Shown: positions 32,807-41,301 of the stretch, one piece after another | How positions within the stretch are numbered: position 1 is the first letter of the stretch | Layout of the letters: every line of letters begins with the position of its first letter | Virus record (IMG/VR): IMGVR_UViG_3300023179_006134 | Coordinates: 22,037-86,036 of that record | Length of the DNA: 64,000 nt | Strand: one strand, 5' to 3' | Origin: a virus | Notes under the pieces: model-generated | Database searches by the model: none | What the model saw: only the letters and a program-made list of their open reading frames with translations | Told to the model about the DNA's origin: nothing | Position numbers and translations under genes: made by a program

Positions 32807-35218
32807 TTACTTAACTCCAAGAACAGCAGCACTTCTTCTTCTGCTTTCAGAATTTGGATGTACTGCACTGAAAGAAGGAACTGATGGAGATGCACCAGAA
32901 GAAGTATTTAATTTTGGCATACCACCAGGTGATGTTGCATAAACAACCTTTACTTTTGATTTTGATGGTGGGTTTATTTTTGGAATATTATTTTGAGTTT
33001 GTATTTGAGCAGGATTTAATTTAGAAGATGATGAAGGTTGCTCAGCTAATGCTGGGGGAGATATTATTGATGAGATTGCTGAACCAAATTTTTGAAACAT
33101 ATTTGGTTGATTTTGTATAGTTGGTTTTGGTTTTGCAGCAACATCTGCTTTCAAATTCGTGAATGTCTTATTTGGAATTACACTATATCCCTGAAATGTA
33201 TGTTCCCTATCAGACATTCCAGTAATCTCATCTGGAGATACTGCAGAAGGTTTATTTACTGCTCTTGATACTTCAAAGACGTTATTCCAGTTTTTTACAT
33301 TTGGCCTTACACTTCTTTTCCAATATTCAATGGATGCATCAAGTGCAATATCTTTATTCATTAAAAGTTTTGGATTTCCAACTAAATCTTTACCAATTCT
33401 TTTTCCAATATCTTCATAATTTGCTCTTCCAGTAACTTGTAAATATCCCCTACCAATATAATTGTATGCATCATCAGCATTACGATTACCAAGACCAAGA
33501 GCAGGATTTGCATATCCCTTAAAATATTCATACCCAGGTTTTCCTGGTGGATCATTTGGACTTGAATTGTATTTTTCTCTTTGAGGTTCTCCAAAATTTC
33601 CTCCAGATTCGTGTTTAACTTGTGATAAAAATGCCTTAAGTTCAATTGGATCTGTAATTCCTCTTTGTTTTGCTCTGGAAGCAAACTTAAGTTCAATTGG
33701 AGATAAATTTGGAAGTATTTGTTTGGGAGTAGTTGATTTTGGAGAAGGTTTAACAGTGGATTCTTTCATAGGAGATTTGGAGGAATCTTCTTTTGGAGAA
33801 GAAGCATTTTTTTCTGCTTTCAATTCTTTACTATTCATTTTATCACCAATCATTCCACCACCAGCAGCATAAGTGGTTCCAGAAACAATCTTTGGTTGAT
33901 TAGTTCCTCCACCAGCAGCATTCATTCCCTCAAGAGTATCCACACCATACTTTTGCACAGCACCACGAGACATTACAAACTCACCATCAGTGAGCATTGC
34001 TGGAACTTTATCTACACCTTTTTTTCCACCAATCAAACCACTCACAGATTCTTGGATTTTTCCAGACCCAAGACCAGCACCCAATAACATACCAAGAGGT
34101 CCAAACATAGCACCCATTCCGGCACCACCCATCATACCACCAAAGTTTAATCCACCACCGGCAAACTTTGGAATTACAAATCCACCACCAGAATATCCTT
34201 GAGTTTTTTTCTCTTCTCCACCAATTCCACCAAAATTTTCAATGCCTTTACTTACGGCCATTGTGGTACCGACAGTCGCAGCAACTTCTAATCCTGCTCC
34301 CAAAAGTTTTCCATATTTTCCACCAAGAAACTTTGATGCTCCTGCTGCCTTTCCTACACCTGCCTTTGCTAATAATCCTGCTGCAGCAGCTGCAAGTCTA
34401 ATACCTCCACGAATAATAACCTTGGTTAAGAACCCAACAAACTTGCCTAGACCAGTTCCAAACATTATATAAAGAGCAAGAAGTTTAGGCCACTGGTCTC
34501 CTAAAAATCTACCAATTGCTTTAATTTTATCCTGATTTTTAGAATCACTAAACCAATCCAAGAGTTTAATCAGTGCTCTTCCGACAAAAATAGCAACAAA
34601 GAAATCAATAATTCTATCAAGTAAAGATTTAATGGGAGCAATAATCTTTTCTGCTGCCTTAATTGCAAACTTAAATCCCTTCTCTAATCTTGATTCTTTT
34701 TCACCTCTCTGTCCTGCTTCTCCAGCAATTCTAGACTTTTCTGCAGAATCCTTTGCAAGTTTATTTTGACTCGTAAGACTTTTAATTATTTCAGCAAGAG
34801 CATCAATAATTTCTTTTATATCTTCACCCCCAGTCATCTTATCAGGAGCAGGAGGAAGTGCTAATTGTGGTTTTCCTATAAGTGCCTTTTGTTTTCCTAA
34901 ATTAATTCCAACTGCACTTCCTTTTTTAAAACTATCTGCCGTAATCTTTTTAACCTTAAATCTACCTTTCTTTCCTCTAATCTTTTTATATTCATTCGTA
35001 AGAAGTTCTGCCTCTTCAGTGGGAATTTGAGTCTTTACCATTCTGGCAGCAATCAGTTTCTCCTTTAGAAGAGACGCATATGTATCATAATCAATATCAA
35101 AAACATATTCAAGTCCCAGAAGTCTTAAAATTCTTTCTTCAATTTGTTCATCAACAAGATCTTCACCGTCTCTTTTAACGGGAACTATTGATCCTCCTGT
35201 TGGTGATTGATTATCCAT
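32807..35218 (-). CDS. Tail tape-measure-type protein with GH19-like domain (gp29 position)
   Basis: An 803-residue protein. The N-terminus (DEQIEERILRLLGLEYVFDID) is followed by helical and Gly/Ala-rich membrane-like segments around residues 180-440, including a GGGFVIPKFAGGG repeat. Residues about 503-690 form a GH19 chitinase/lysozyme-like domain: FLSQVKHESGG with the likely catalytic Glu, YIGRGYLQVTGRANYEDI, and ASIEYWKR. It lies just after the gp26/gp51-like chaperone genes, the standard place for a tape measure. Confidence 0.72.
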   Translation of the reverse strand: MDNQSPTGGSIVPVKRDGEDLVDEQIEERILRLLGLEYVFDIDYDTYASLLKEKLIAARMVKTQIPTEEAELLTNEYKKIRGKKGRFKVKKITADSFKKGSAVGINLGKQKALIGKPQLALPPAPDKMTGGEDIKEIIDALAEIIKSLTSQNKLAKDSAEKSRIAGEAGQRGEKESRLEKGFKFAIKAAEKIIAPIKSLLDRIIDFFVAIFVGRALIKLLDWFSDSKNQDKIKAIGRFLGDQWPKLLALYIMFGTGLGKFVGFLTKVIIRGGIRLAAAAAGLLAKAGVGKAAGASKFLGGKYGKLLGAGLEVAATVGTTMAVSKGIENFGGIGGEEKKTQGYSGGGFVIPKFAGGGLNFGGMMGGAGMGAMFGPLGMLLGAGLGSGKIQESVSGLIGGKKGVDKVPAMLTDGEFVMSRGAVQKYGVDTLEGMNAAGGGTNQPKIVSGTTYAAGGGMIGDKMNSKELKAEKNASSPKEDSSKSPMKESTVKPSPKSTTPKQILPNLSPIELKFASRAKQRGITDPIELKAFLSQVKHESGGNFGEPQREKYNSSPNDPPGKPGYEYFKGYANPALGLGNRNADDAYNYIGRGYLQVTGRANYEDIGKRIGKDLVGNPKLLMNKDIALDASIEYWKRSVRPNVKNWNNVFEVSRAVNKPSAVSPDEITGMSDREHTFQGYSVIPNKTFTNLKADVAAKPKPTIQNQPNMFQKFGSAISSIISPPALAEQPSSSSKLNPAQIQTQNNIPKINPPSKSKVKVVYATSPGGMPKLNTSSGASPSVPSFSAVHPNSESRRRSAAVLGVK

Positions 35219-35375
35219 TTTGTTGTTGTTTGAGTTTTTCTTCTTCTAAATGTTGTTTTAATAATTCAACGTAAATATCTCTTTCCCAAGGTATCATATT
35301 TTCAATTTCTGTAAGAGAATATTTATGATACTGCATTAGGGCAAAGTTAAGACGAAAATAATTCTCAAGGTCCAT
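35211..35375 (-). CDS. gp51: gp51-like tail assembly chaperone extension (probably made by -1 frameshift)
   Basis: A 54-residue ORF (MDLENYFRLNFALMQYHKYS..., EIENMIPWERDIYVELLKQHL, Lys/Gln tail). Size, helical content, the Y-x-EI-x-x-MIPWER motif and place between gp26 and the tape measure fit the second half of a tail assembly chaperone pair, the gp51 role in T4. No ribosome-binding site precedes its ATG, and that ATG lies inside a perfect palindrome. Upstream the frame is open to the T TTT TTC heptamer at the end of gp26, so a 298-residue gp26-gp51 fusion is possible. Confidence 0.7.
   Translation of the reverse strand: MDLENYFRLNFALMQYHKYSLTEIENMIPWERDIYVELLKQHLEEEKLKQQQNG
35320..35327 (-). 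promoter_or_regulatory. Possible late promoter box
   Basis: CATAAATA on the minus strand inside the gp51-like ORF, about 100 bases before the tape measure start. It matches NATAAATA but lies in coding sequence, so it may be chance. Confidence 0.35.
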
Positions 35376-35399
35376 ATGGACCAGGGCTATGCGAAAAAA
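35369..35399 (-). promoter_or_regulatory. Candidate -1 ribosomal frameshift signal (gp26/gp51)
   Basis: Slippery heptamer T TTT TTC at 35393-35399 in the gp26 frame, one codon before the TAG at 35387-35389. Ten bases after the heptamer lies the perfect 14-base palindrome GGTCCATATGGACC (35369-35382), able to form a 5-bp hairpin and mask the ATG of the downstream ORF. Slipping by -1 enters the gp51-like frame with no stop. Confidence 0.6.
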
Positions 35400-36106
35400 C
35401 TTGCTAACCCTTCTAAAACAACTTCACTTTCAACTTCAGTCTTTGGATTTGTAACTTTGATTTTATGAGAAAGTTTGGGCATAGTCTCAAAGAATTTTTC
35501 AATTTGCTTAAACTGCGAAGAATTTAATTGCTCTAAAAAGTCAATTAGTTCTTTTTTTGTTACATCAGCAGCAATCCACACTTCTTCTTCGGTATAAATT
35601 TTATCAATACAAGAAGAAATCAAATCAAAAGATTGATCCATCGTATTATCATTTTTAAAATCAAAGTTAGTCTTAATAAATTGCTCCAGAGATGGATATT
35701 TCATTTCCATCATAATTGTAGAATCAATCTTAATTTGATTGGTATGATCTTCGTTCTTTTGAACCTTAATTGAATCCAAATCAATCTTTACAAGAGTATT
35801 TGTTTCTTCATCATCAGGACAGATAATATTCACTTCAATCTCTTCTCCTACAGATTTACCACGAATATTTAAGAACAAGTATTCAATATCAAAAGTTGGA
35901 AGTGATTCTACTTTAATATTTTTAGTCAGAATACAACTCTTAATGACAGTTTTAATTGCAGTAGTAATTTGTTTTGTATCTTCACTTTCTAGTGCAATCA
36001 ACAGTACTTTTTCTTCTTTAACAAGAAAGGGTCTGTATTTAATTGATTCACCAGTAGAGGGCAACTCAAGTTCGTAAATCGGTGTCGTGGGTTTTGGTAA
36101 AGGCAT
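35387..36106 (-). CDS. gp26: Baseplate hub / tail assembly chaperone, gp26-like
   Basis: A 239-residue protein of the T4 gp26 (T4_baseplate) family: start PLPKPTTPIYELELPSTG, then FLVKEEKVLLIALESED, VIKSCILT, FDIEYLFLNIRGKSVGE, EVNIICPDDEE. In T4, gp26 acts in hub assembly and has been proposed as a tail assembly chaperone. Its last codons are AGT TTT TTC GCA TAG, a shift-prone end that would extend it by 60 residues. Confidence 0.82.
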   Translation of the reverse strand: MPLPKPTTPIYELELPSTGESIKYRPFLVKEEKVLLIALESEDTKQITTAIKTVIKSCILTKNIKVESLPTFDIEYLFLNIRGKSVGEEIEVNIICPDDEETNTLVKIDLDSIKVQKNEDHTNQIKIDSTIMMEMKYPSLEQFIKTNFDFKNDNTMDQSFDLISSCIDKIYTEEEVWIAADVTKKELIDFLEQLNSSQFKQIEKFFETMPKLSHKIKVTNPKTEVESEVVLEGLASFFA

Positions 36107-36156
36107 AATGACCTATAGAATTTCAGTTATGATTATTTAGATTAGAATATTGGAGG

Positions 36157-37002
36157 TTATCTTCGTATTGATTGTTGGAATTGAGTTACTGCAATATCTG
36201 CTGCCTCAATTCTATCATTATTTCCTGATGCTAGTGCTTGAGTATATTCAATATCAAGTGCTTCTATATTATCTAATTGTGCTCCTGTATATGGACTATC
36301 TGCTGCTCCATTTGGAGATCTTGATGAAGACTCTGGTGTAGATGGGTAATCTTTAGCCCCGACATAATATCGAATATAACTAAAGGATACGGTACATTTT
36401 AGTAATGAAGATGCATCATAAGAAACCGGCATTGATGTGATTGATATTGGATATGAATTCACAAAATTATAAATTAAAGTATTGCCCTCGTGATCAGCAC
36501 TCTTTTTATTTTTTGAAGTTCTTTCAAATTTAGTAATTGTGAGTCCTTGTCCAGCAATATAATACTCTGGATACCGGGCCCGATAAAAGTACTCTGGTTT
36601 TTTTGATGAAATTCTACCAGCACCTGATGCAATACTTTCTCCAATAATATATTTAATCCAGGATTCAAAAAATCTAATTGGAAGATAATTCTCGGCATCA
36701 ACATAAAAAGTAAAATCAATTCTATCATCATATAATCTACGATAGGCAAATTTTTCGGTCACTCCAGTAAAATCACTATTATTTTCGTGAGTTGCTAGTG
36801 ATGAACCGGGCAAAGTTGCTTCTGAGCACAACAATCTCAACTTTTCTCCATCATACTTCACACCATTAGAAATTAAATATTGTCCAAACCCACCTTCACT
36901 TGTACCATACTTTGGAAAAGGTATATCAACAATAAAATGTGATGTAAGTGCTGGTTGAAGTAGATTTGCCTTAATTTTATCTACACTAACTTTTGCAGGC
37001 AT
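36157..37002 (-). CDS. gp54: Baseplate tail tube initiator, gp54-like
   Basis: A 281-residue protein. The start MPAKVSVDKIKANLLQPALT and blocks HFIVDIPFP, CSEATLPGSSLATHE, RRLYDDRIDFTFYVD, ITSMPVSYDASSLLKCTVSFSY follow the tail-tube fold shared by gp19, gp48 and gp54; the size suits gp54, on which tube polymerisation begins. The tail has a low-complexity helix. It is transcribed divergently from gp4. Confidence 0.75.
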   Translation of the reverse strand: MPAKVSVDKIKANLLQPALTSHFIVDIPFPKYGTSEGGFGQYLISNGVKYDGEKLRLLCSEATLPGSSLATHENNSDFTGVTEKFAYRRLYDDRIDFTFYVDAENYLPIRFFESWIKYIIGESIASGAGRISSKKPEYFYRARYPEYYIAGQGLTITKFERTSKNKKSADHEGNTLIYNFVNSYPISITSMPVSYDASSLLKCTVSFSYIRYYVGAKDYPSTPESSSRSPNGAADSPYTGAQLDNIEALDIEYTQALASGNNDRIEAADIAVTQFQQSIRR

Positions 37003-37003
37003 C

Positions 37004-37011
37004 TATAAATA
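37004..37011 (+). promoter_or_regulatory. T4 late promoter box
   Basis: TATAAATA, the exact T4 late -10 motif, 30 bases before the gp4 start and just outside the gp54 start. It should fire the plus-strand late unit gp4-gp48-gp53. Confidence 0.7.
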
Positions 37012-37040
37012 CTTGTACTTATATATTATGTAGTTAGGAA

Positions 37041-37493
37041 ATGCCAAGAGACGGAAAATACCATCAGGGTAGATTTCACCCTCAAAATCCGCAGAAATAT
37101 AAAGGAGACGTGAATAATATCATATACAGAAGTTCTTGGGAACTCAAATTTATGCAGTGGTGTGATAGAAATGAAAATATTGTGGAGTATGGTTCAGAAG
37201 AGTTTTGGATTCCTTATGTTTCTCCGGTAGATAATCGTGTTCATCGATACTTTCCAGATTTTATTATCAAAGTTAAAGAAAGTAATGAAGAGATTAAGAC
37301 TTATGTGATCGAAGTGAAGCCAAAAAGACAAACAGCACCACCTAAACAAAAATCAAGAGTGACTAAATCATATCTTTATGAGGTTCAGACATACGCAGTC
37401 AATCAATCAAAATGGAATGCCGCAAATGAATGGTGTAAAGATCGTAGATTGGAGTTCAAGGTGATAACCGAAACGGAACTCGGATTAAGATAA
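37041..37493 (+). CDS. gp4: Head completion protein gp4
   Basis: A 150-residue protein. IIYRSSWELKFMQWCD, VEYGSEEFWIPY, HRYFPDFIIKVK and YVIEVKPKRQT are diagnostic: the spaced Glu, PDF and EVK residues form a PD-(D/E)XK/TnsA-like nuclease core. In T4, gp4 (50) finishes the filled head before tail joining. The last base pair of its stop overlaps the next gene start. Confidence 0.88.
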   Translation: MPRDGKYHQGRFHPQNPQKYKGDVNNIIYRSSWELKFMQWCDRNENIVEYGSEEFWIPYVSPVDNRVHRYFPDFIIKVKESNEEIKTYVIEVKPKRQTAPPKQKSRVTKSYLYEVQTYAVNQSKWNAANEWCKDRRLEFKVITETELGLR

Positions 37494-37882
37494 TGGCAGA
37501 AGGTTTCGGTCAATATGTGGGGAAGATTCCTCCCAGAATGGCAGAATTGAGAAAAAAGATTAAGAAGTCTGGTAGTAGTGACCCAGAAGATCTGATGATT
37601 GAGATTATGGAAGTTTTAAAAGAAGAAGTATTATATCCGGAACCAGGAAAGTTTTATACATTTCTTTACATACCTAAAACTCCAGAAATAGAATATGATC
37701 AACATCCACTGATTGCTTGTACTTCATTAGAAAAGTGGGGATTTAGAGGAATGAACTTTCATTGGAGAAAGGCAAGGCAATATACCTGGGAAGAAGTTTC
37801 GGGAAAACTTCACGTTATTAAATATGATGAGTTGGATGAGATGCTCTCTATACCTTATGCAAAATTCCGTCTAAATAAATAA
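37493..37882 (+). CDS. Conserved T4-like phage protein, unknown
   Basis: A 129-residue protein translated with an overlapping start after gp4. Helical start (IPPRMAELRKKIKKSG), then FYTFLYIPKTPEIEYDQHPLIAC and RGMNFHWRKARQYTWEEV. A hydrophobic strand, a KTP turn and a GF-x-G-x-NFHW motif recur in structural proteins of large phages, but I cannot name it. Linkage to gp4, gp48 and gp53 suggests a baseplate or head-completion role. Confidence 0.65.
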   Translation: MAEGFGQYVGKIPPRMAELRKKIKKSGSSDPEDLMIEIMEVLKEEVLYPEPGKFYTFLYIPKTPEIEYDQHPLIACTSLEKWGFRGMNFHWRKARQYTWEEVSGKLHVIKYDELDEMLSIPYAKFRLNK

Positions 37883-37894
37883 AAAACTATAAAA

Positions 37895-37954
37895 ATGTTT
37901 AGAAGAGCAGAAAAATATATTCTAAACGTCCTTCATAGTGAGGAGGTGCTCTGA
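37895..37954 (+). CDS. Possible 19-residue leader peptide before gp48
   Basis: ATG at 37895 opens MFRRAEKYILNVLHSEEVL; its TGA overlaps the gp48 ATG. The strong ribosome-binding site of gp48 (AGGAGGTG) lies inside this ORF. It may be translated for coupling or may be chance. Confidence 0.3.
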   Translation: MFRRAEKYILNVLHSEEVL

Positions 37955-39309
37955 TGGCATATGGAGCTCCGATACTATCAGATGTAATAGTAACCACTAT
38001 AGATGGAAAACCATATTACACAGTATCTTCAACTAAAGTAACACAAGGAAACGATGGTAAAGTTAATGGTGGAGAAACAACTATACTATATTCCCAAAAA
38101 CCAAACGTTTACATCCCTGCAGCAACAACAAAAGATGGGGGAAAAACTTGGACATACCTAAAATATAAGCAAGGAGATGACATACCTCCTGGGAAAAAAG
38201 TAGGAGATGAAATTTTTGGTAATCAGGCAAAGAAATCTCTTGAGGGTGGGGCATTAAAAACAAATATAAATCAACAAATTAAAACTGCTGCAACAAAAGC
38301 AAGCATTCCTCCAGAGCAACAAAAACCATTAACCTTAGATCAAAATACAGCAAGTCCAACAGGAGATCCACCAGCAGCAGGACAATTCAAACCGGAGGAT
38401 GTGACCACAATAAAAGAAGCAGCAGGAAAGGAATATAAAGGTAGAAAGAACTATCCTGGGGAAGATTTAAGATATCCCATAACTATGGATCAAAATCAAG
38501 ATTGTATTCAATTTAAAATTATTAAATATGTGGCAAGGGGGTTGGGGTTAGATAAAAATCTGGGACTTAGAAAAGATGCTCCCCCTGCGGGTAATATTTT
38601 AACAACAATCACTTTACCAATGCCCAGTGGAGGAATATCGGATAGAAATTCTGTGAATTGGCAATCTGGTGAGTTAAATCCGGCAATGGAAGGTGTGGCA
38701 GCCACGTTAAATAGTTTTCTTTTAGGTGGACCAAAGACAGGTGCGGCTACAGCAAAAGATGAATTTGGAGCATTTCTTGGGGGTGAATCCAATACCAAAT
38801 TACTAAAGGCACTAATTGCATCTCAAACAATTAAATCAGCTCTTGGTCAAAATGTTTTATCAAGACAATATGGTGTAGTGATAAATCCAAATTTAGAACT
38901 TCTTTTTGATAGTCCTTCACTCAGAGATTTTTCTTTTACTTTTAAAATGACCCCAAGATCAAAATCAGAGGCAATAAGAGTAAGAACTATTATAAGATAT
39001 TTCAAACAAGCAATGTCAGTAAAGAGAAGTGAGTCTGTTCTTCTTCTAAAAGCACCACATACTTTTAGAATTAGTTATTTAACATCAACTCAAAATCACC
39101 CATATCTAAATCGTTTTAAAGAATGTGCCCTTACCAATTGTAGTGTAAACTATACTCCCGATGGTCAATATATGAGTTATGATGCTTCCGATCCCGATGG
39201 AAGATCTATGACCGCATATGAACTTTCACTCAACTTCCAAGAACTTGAACCAATCTTTGATGATGATTATGATGATGGAGATAACTCACCAACAAATATA
39301 GGTTACTAA
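37954..39309 (+). CDS. gp48: Baseplate tail tube cap, gp48-like
   Basis: A 451-residue protein with a strong AGGAGGTG site before the ATG. Residues 1-150 are a Lys/Gly/Pro-rich insertion; the tail-tube fold follows: RYPITMDQNQDCIQFKIIKY, NILTTITLPMPSGGISD, LEL-LFDSPSLRDFSFTFKMTPRS, IIRYFKQAMS, APHTFRISYL, LTNCSVNYTPDGQY and a closing AYELSLNFQELEPI. In T4, gp48 sits on the hub and joins gp54 in starting the tube. The DDDYDDGDN tail is acidic. Confidence 0.85.
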   Translation: MAYGAPILSDVIVTTIDGKPYYTVSSTKVTQGNDGKVNGGETTILYSQKPNVYIPAATTKDGGKTWTYLKYKQGDDIPPGKKVGDEIFGNQAKKSLEGGALKTNINQQIKTAATKASIPPEQQKPLTLDQNTASPTGDPPAAGQFKPEDVTTIKEAAGKEYKGRKNYPGEDLRYPITMDQNQDCIQFKIIKYVARGLGLDKNLGLRKDAPPAGNILTTITLPMPSGGISDRNSVNWQSGELNPAMEGVAATLNSFLLGGPKTGAATAKDEFGAFLGGESNTKLLKALIASQTIKSALGQNVLSRQYGVVINPNLELLFDSPSLRDFSFTFKMTPRSKSEAIRVRTIIRYFKQAMSVKRSESVLLLKAPHTFRISYLTSTQNHPYLNRFKECALTNCSVNYTPDGQYMSYDASDPDGRSMTAYELSLNFQELEPIFDDDYDDGDNSPTNIGY

Positions 39310-39310
39310 A

Positions 39311-39982
39311 ATGGCATCTTATTTCCGTCAGGTTCCTAACTTTGAATATGTAAGTCGGATTGCAGAATCCAAGAACATATCAGATTATATACAAGTCAAA
39401 AATTTCTTTAAAAAAGGAAGTCTTCGTCCTGATATTTTTCAGGAACTTGCATTTTTTGAGAAGTATAAAATTCGGGGAAATGATCGTCCTGATAATGTTG
39501 CAGAAGATTTTTATGGTGAATCAACTCTTGATTGGGTGATTTTACTATCAAACAATATTATCAATATTCAATCAGAATGGCCTCTTCTACAAGATGATTT
39601 AGATCGTTATTTGGTTGAAAAATATGGTGATTATGATATTCTCTATAATGGTATTCATCACTATGAAACTTCAGAAATTAAAAACAGTCAAGGAGTTACG
39701 ATTGTTCCTTCAGGTCTTGAAGTAAGTTCTCCATATTCAGTAAGTTATTATGATTACTTTATAGATTCTCAGATAGATACGGGAAACATAGCAGTTCCTG
39801 TGACGAATTATGATTATGAGATTAAAATAGAAGATGCAAAGAGAAATATTTACTTACTCAAACCAACATATTTGAATATTGTGATTAATGATATGGATAA
39901 TATTATGCCATATAAAAAAGGGTCTTCACAATATATCAGTGAAGACCTTAAACGCGGTGATAATATCAGACTTTATAGTTGA
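39311..39982 (+). CDS. gp53: Baseplate wedge protein gp53
   Basis: A 223-residue protein starting MASYFRQVPNFEYVSRI. KNFFKKGSLRPDIFQELAFFEKY, GNDRPDNVAEDFYGESTLDWVILLSNNIINIQ, and EDAKRNIYLLKPTYLNIV are typical gp53 blocks; T4 gp53 completes the wedge and binds it to the hub. Its 3' end contains, on the opposite strand, the gp32 terminator hairpin. Confidence 0.88.
   Translation: MASYFRQVPNFEYVSRIAESKNISDYIQVKNFFKKGSLRPDIFQELAFFEKYKIRGNDRPDNVAEDFYGESTLDWVILLSNNIINIQSEWPLLQDDLDRYLVEKYGDYDILYNGIHHYETSEIKNSQGVTIVPSGLEVSSPYSVSYYDYFIDSQIDTGNIAVPVTNYDYEIKIEDAKRNIYLLKPTYLNIVINDMDNIMPYKKGSSQYISEDLKRGDNIRLYS
39914..39947 (-). terminator. gp32 terminator inside the gp53 coding sequence
   Basis: GGTCTTCAC (39921-39929) and GTGAAGACC (39939-39947) form a perfect 9-bp stem with a 9-base loop. 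On the minus strand the stem is followed by CTTTTTT (A run at 39914-39919). It ends the leftward gp32 transcript about 40 bases past the gp32 stop and is overlapped by gp53 codons for GSSQYISEDL. Confidence 0.85.
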
Positions 39983-39985
39983 TTT

Positions 39986-40885
39986 TTATTCTGCCAGTTT
40001 TTGAAAATATGAGAGGGCATCATCTTCGTCTTCACTTGAGGAATCCAAAGAATTGAATGTTTCTTTGATTTCATCAGATTCAGAAGTATATGATCCACGA
40101 TCATTATCCTCGTCTTCAACTTCCTCATCCATACGACGATTTGTTGATTTCTGTCCCAATACCATTTTCAGACGTTTTTCAAGTTCTTCATAGGACTTGA
40201 ATTGATCTGGTGCGGTAACTGCTGTGAGAGAATACTCTTTCTTCCAGAGTGCTTCCAGAGCATCATCATCATCAAGAAGAGGTTCTACAGAACCAAACTC
40301 AGACTTATCATAATTCCAATAACCATCCTTCTTCACAATCTTCAGTTTGAAGTTTGCTCCCTGCCACAAATCAAAAGGGTTGATTGGTGATTCGTCCTCA
40401 AATTCTGGTTGCATTGCCTCCATAATCTTATCAAATATTTTCTTACCATATTTAAATAGAAATACTTTACCTTCGTTCTGAGGATTTGTGGGATCCTTTA
40501 CGACATATATGTTAGAATAATATGATAACTTACGTTTTTGCTTACGAACAGTTTCCTTATTTGATTCGGTTCCTGTATTCCATAGATCTCGGTTGTGTTC
40601 TCCAAGAGGATCTTTACCACCAATAGTCGTCAGTGAGTTTTCAATATACCATCCACCAGGTCCCTGAAATGCGTGTGAATACATTTTTGCCCAGGGAAGT
40701 TCTTCACCATCAGGGGCAGGTAGAAAACGAATCACCGCAAAACCATTACCAGTTTTATCAACTTCGGGTTTCCAGAGACGTTCATCAGCACCACCACCGG
40801 CAGAACTCATTTTTTCTACTTCTTTGACCAGTTTAGAAGTCAAAGAACCAAGTTTAGATTGCTTTTTTAGATTTTCAAATGACAT
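39986..40885 (-). CDS. gp32: Single-stranded DNA-binding protein gp32
   Basis: A 299-residue protein. N-terminal LAST-like basic motif (ENLKKQSKLGSLTSKLV) for cooperative binding, a core with FAVIRFLPAPDGEELPWAKMY and DLWNTGTESNKETVRKQKRKL, the YVVKDPTNPQNEGKVFLFKYG block, and an acidic tail (DDEDDALSYF-type) for contacts with replication proteins. The T4 zinc cysteines are absent, as in other cyanophage gp32. It has its own promoter at 40954-40982 and terminator at 39914-39947, so it can be made independently in high amount. Confidence 0.9.
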   Translation of the reverse strand: MSFENLKKQSKLGSLTSKLVKEVEKMSSAGGGADERLWKPEVDKTGNGFAVIRFLPAPDGEELPWAKMYSHAFQGPGGWYIENSLTTIGGKDPLGEHNRDLWNTGTESNKETVRKQKRKLSYYSNIYVVKDPTNPQNEGKVFLFKYGKKIFDKIMEAMQPEFEDESPINPFDLWQGANFKLKIVKKDGYWNYDKSEFGSVEPLLDDDDALEALWKKEYSLTAVTAPDQFKSYEELEKRLKMVLGQKSTNRRMDEEVEDEDNDRGSYTSESDEIKETFNSLDSSSEDEDDALSYFQKLAE

Positions 40886-40953
40886 TTGATTTTTCCTCGT
40901 ATTTGTGAGATTTGGCTTTTGTGACTTTGCTTAGGGATCATCCAGCCCAATAT

Positions 40954-40982
40954 ATTCTACAGGTCTGAACCAGTTCTGTCAA
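40954..40982 (-). promoter_or_regulatory. Sigma70 promoter for gp32
   Basis: TTGACA (40977-40982) and TAGAAT (40954-40959) with a 17-base spacer on the minus strand; the -10 differs from consensus at one position. It lies at the end of the DUF1825-like gene and leaves a leader of about 60 bases before gp32, room for autoregulation by gp32 binding as known in T4. Confidence 0.7.
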
Positions 40983-41301
40983 TCTGATCTTTCATTTTAT
41001 CAAGCATTTTTGCGAGATTTCCAAAAATCACATTCATATCTACACCAGAAGGAAGTCCCATTGCCGATGCGGATTCAGAAATCCGCGATTTCATTTCCTT
41101 TGCTTCTGGAGCATCAGATAAACTTAGACGAGTATAGATTGTTCTTTGCTTATCTAAAAGTTTTTCAAGAAGATTTACGTGAGATATTTTTTCATCACGA
41201 TTCATCAAATGAAACTTAAAGACATTATTATAAACACTTTGTTGAAGTTCTGCAATTTCTGCCATTTCAGAACGAACAATATCAGATTTAAAAAAATTCA
41301 T
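40957..41301 (-). CDS. DUF1825-like protein
   Basis: A 114-residue, mostly helical protein starting MNFFKSDIVRSEMAEIAELQQ, with NRDEKISHVNLLEKLLDKQ and YTRLSLSDAPEAKEMK. This matches the DUF1825 pattern of short proteins found in cyanobacteria and cyanophages; function unknown. The start overlaps the stop of gp59 by four bases. Confidence 0.75.
   Translation of the reverse strand: MNFFKSDIVRSEMAEIAELQQSVYNNVFKFHLMNRDEKISHVNLLEKLLDKQRTIYTRLSLSDAPEAKEMKSRISESASAMGLPSGVDMNVIFGNLAKMLDKMKDQIDRTGSDL

Noticed and set aside
36136-36144. CTAAATAA and similar sequences before several late genes
   Set aside because: They differ from the NATAAATA late motif by one base and are common in AT-rich DNA, so I did not list them as promoters.
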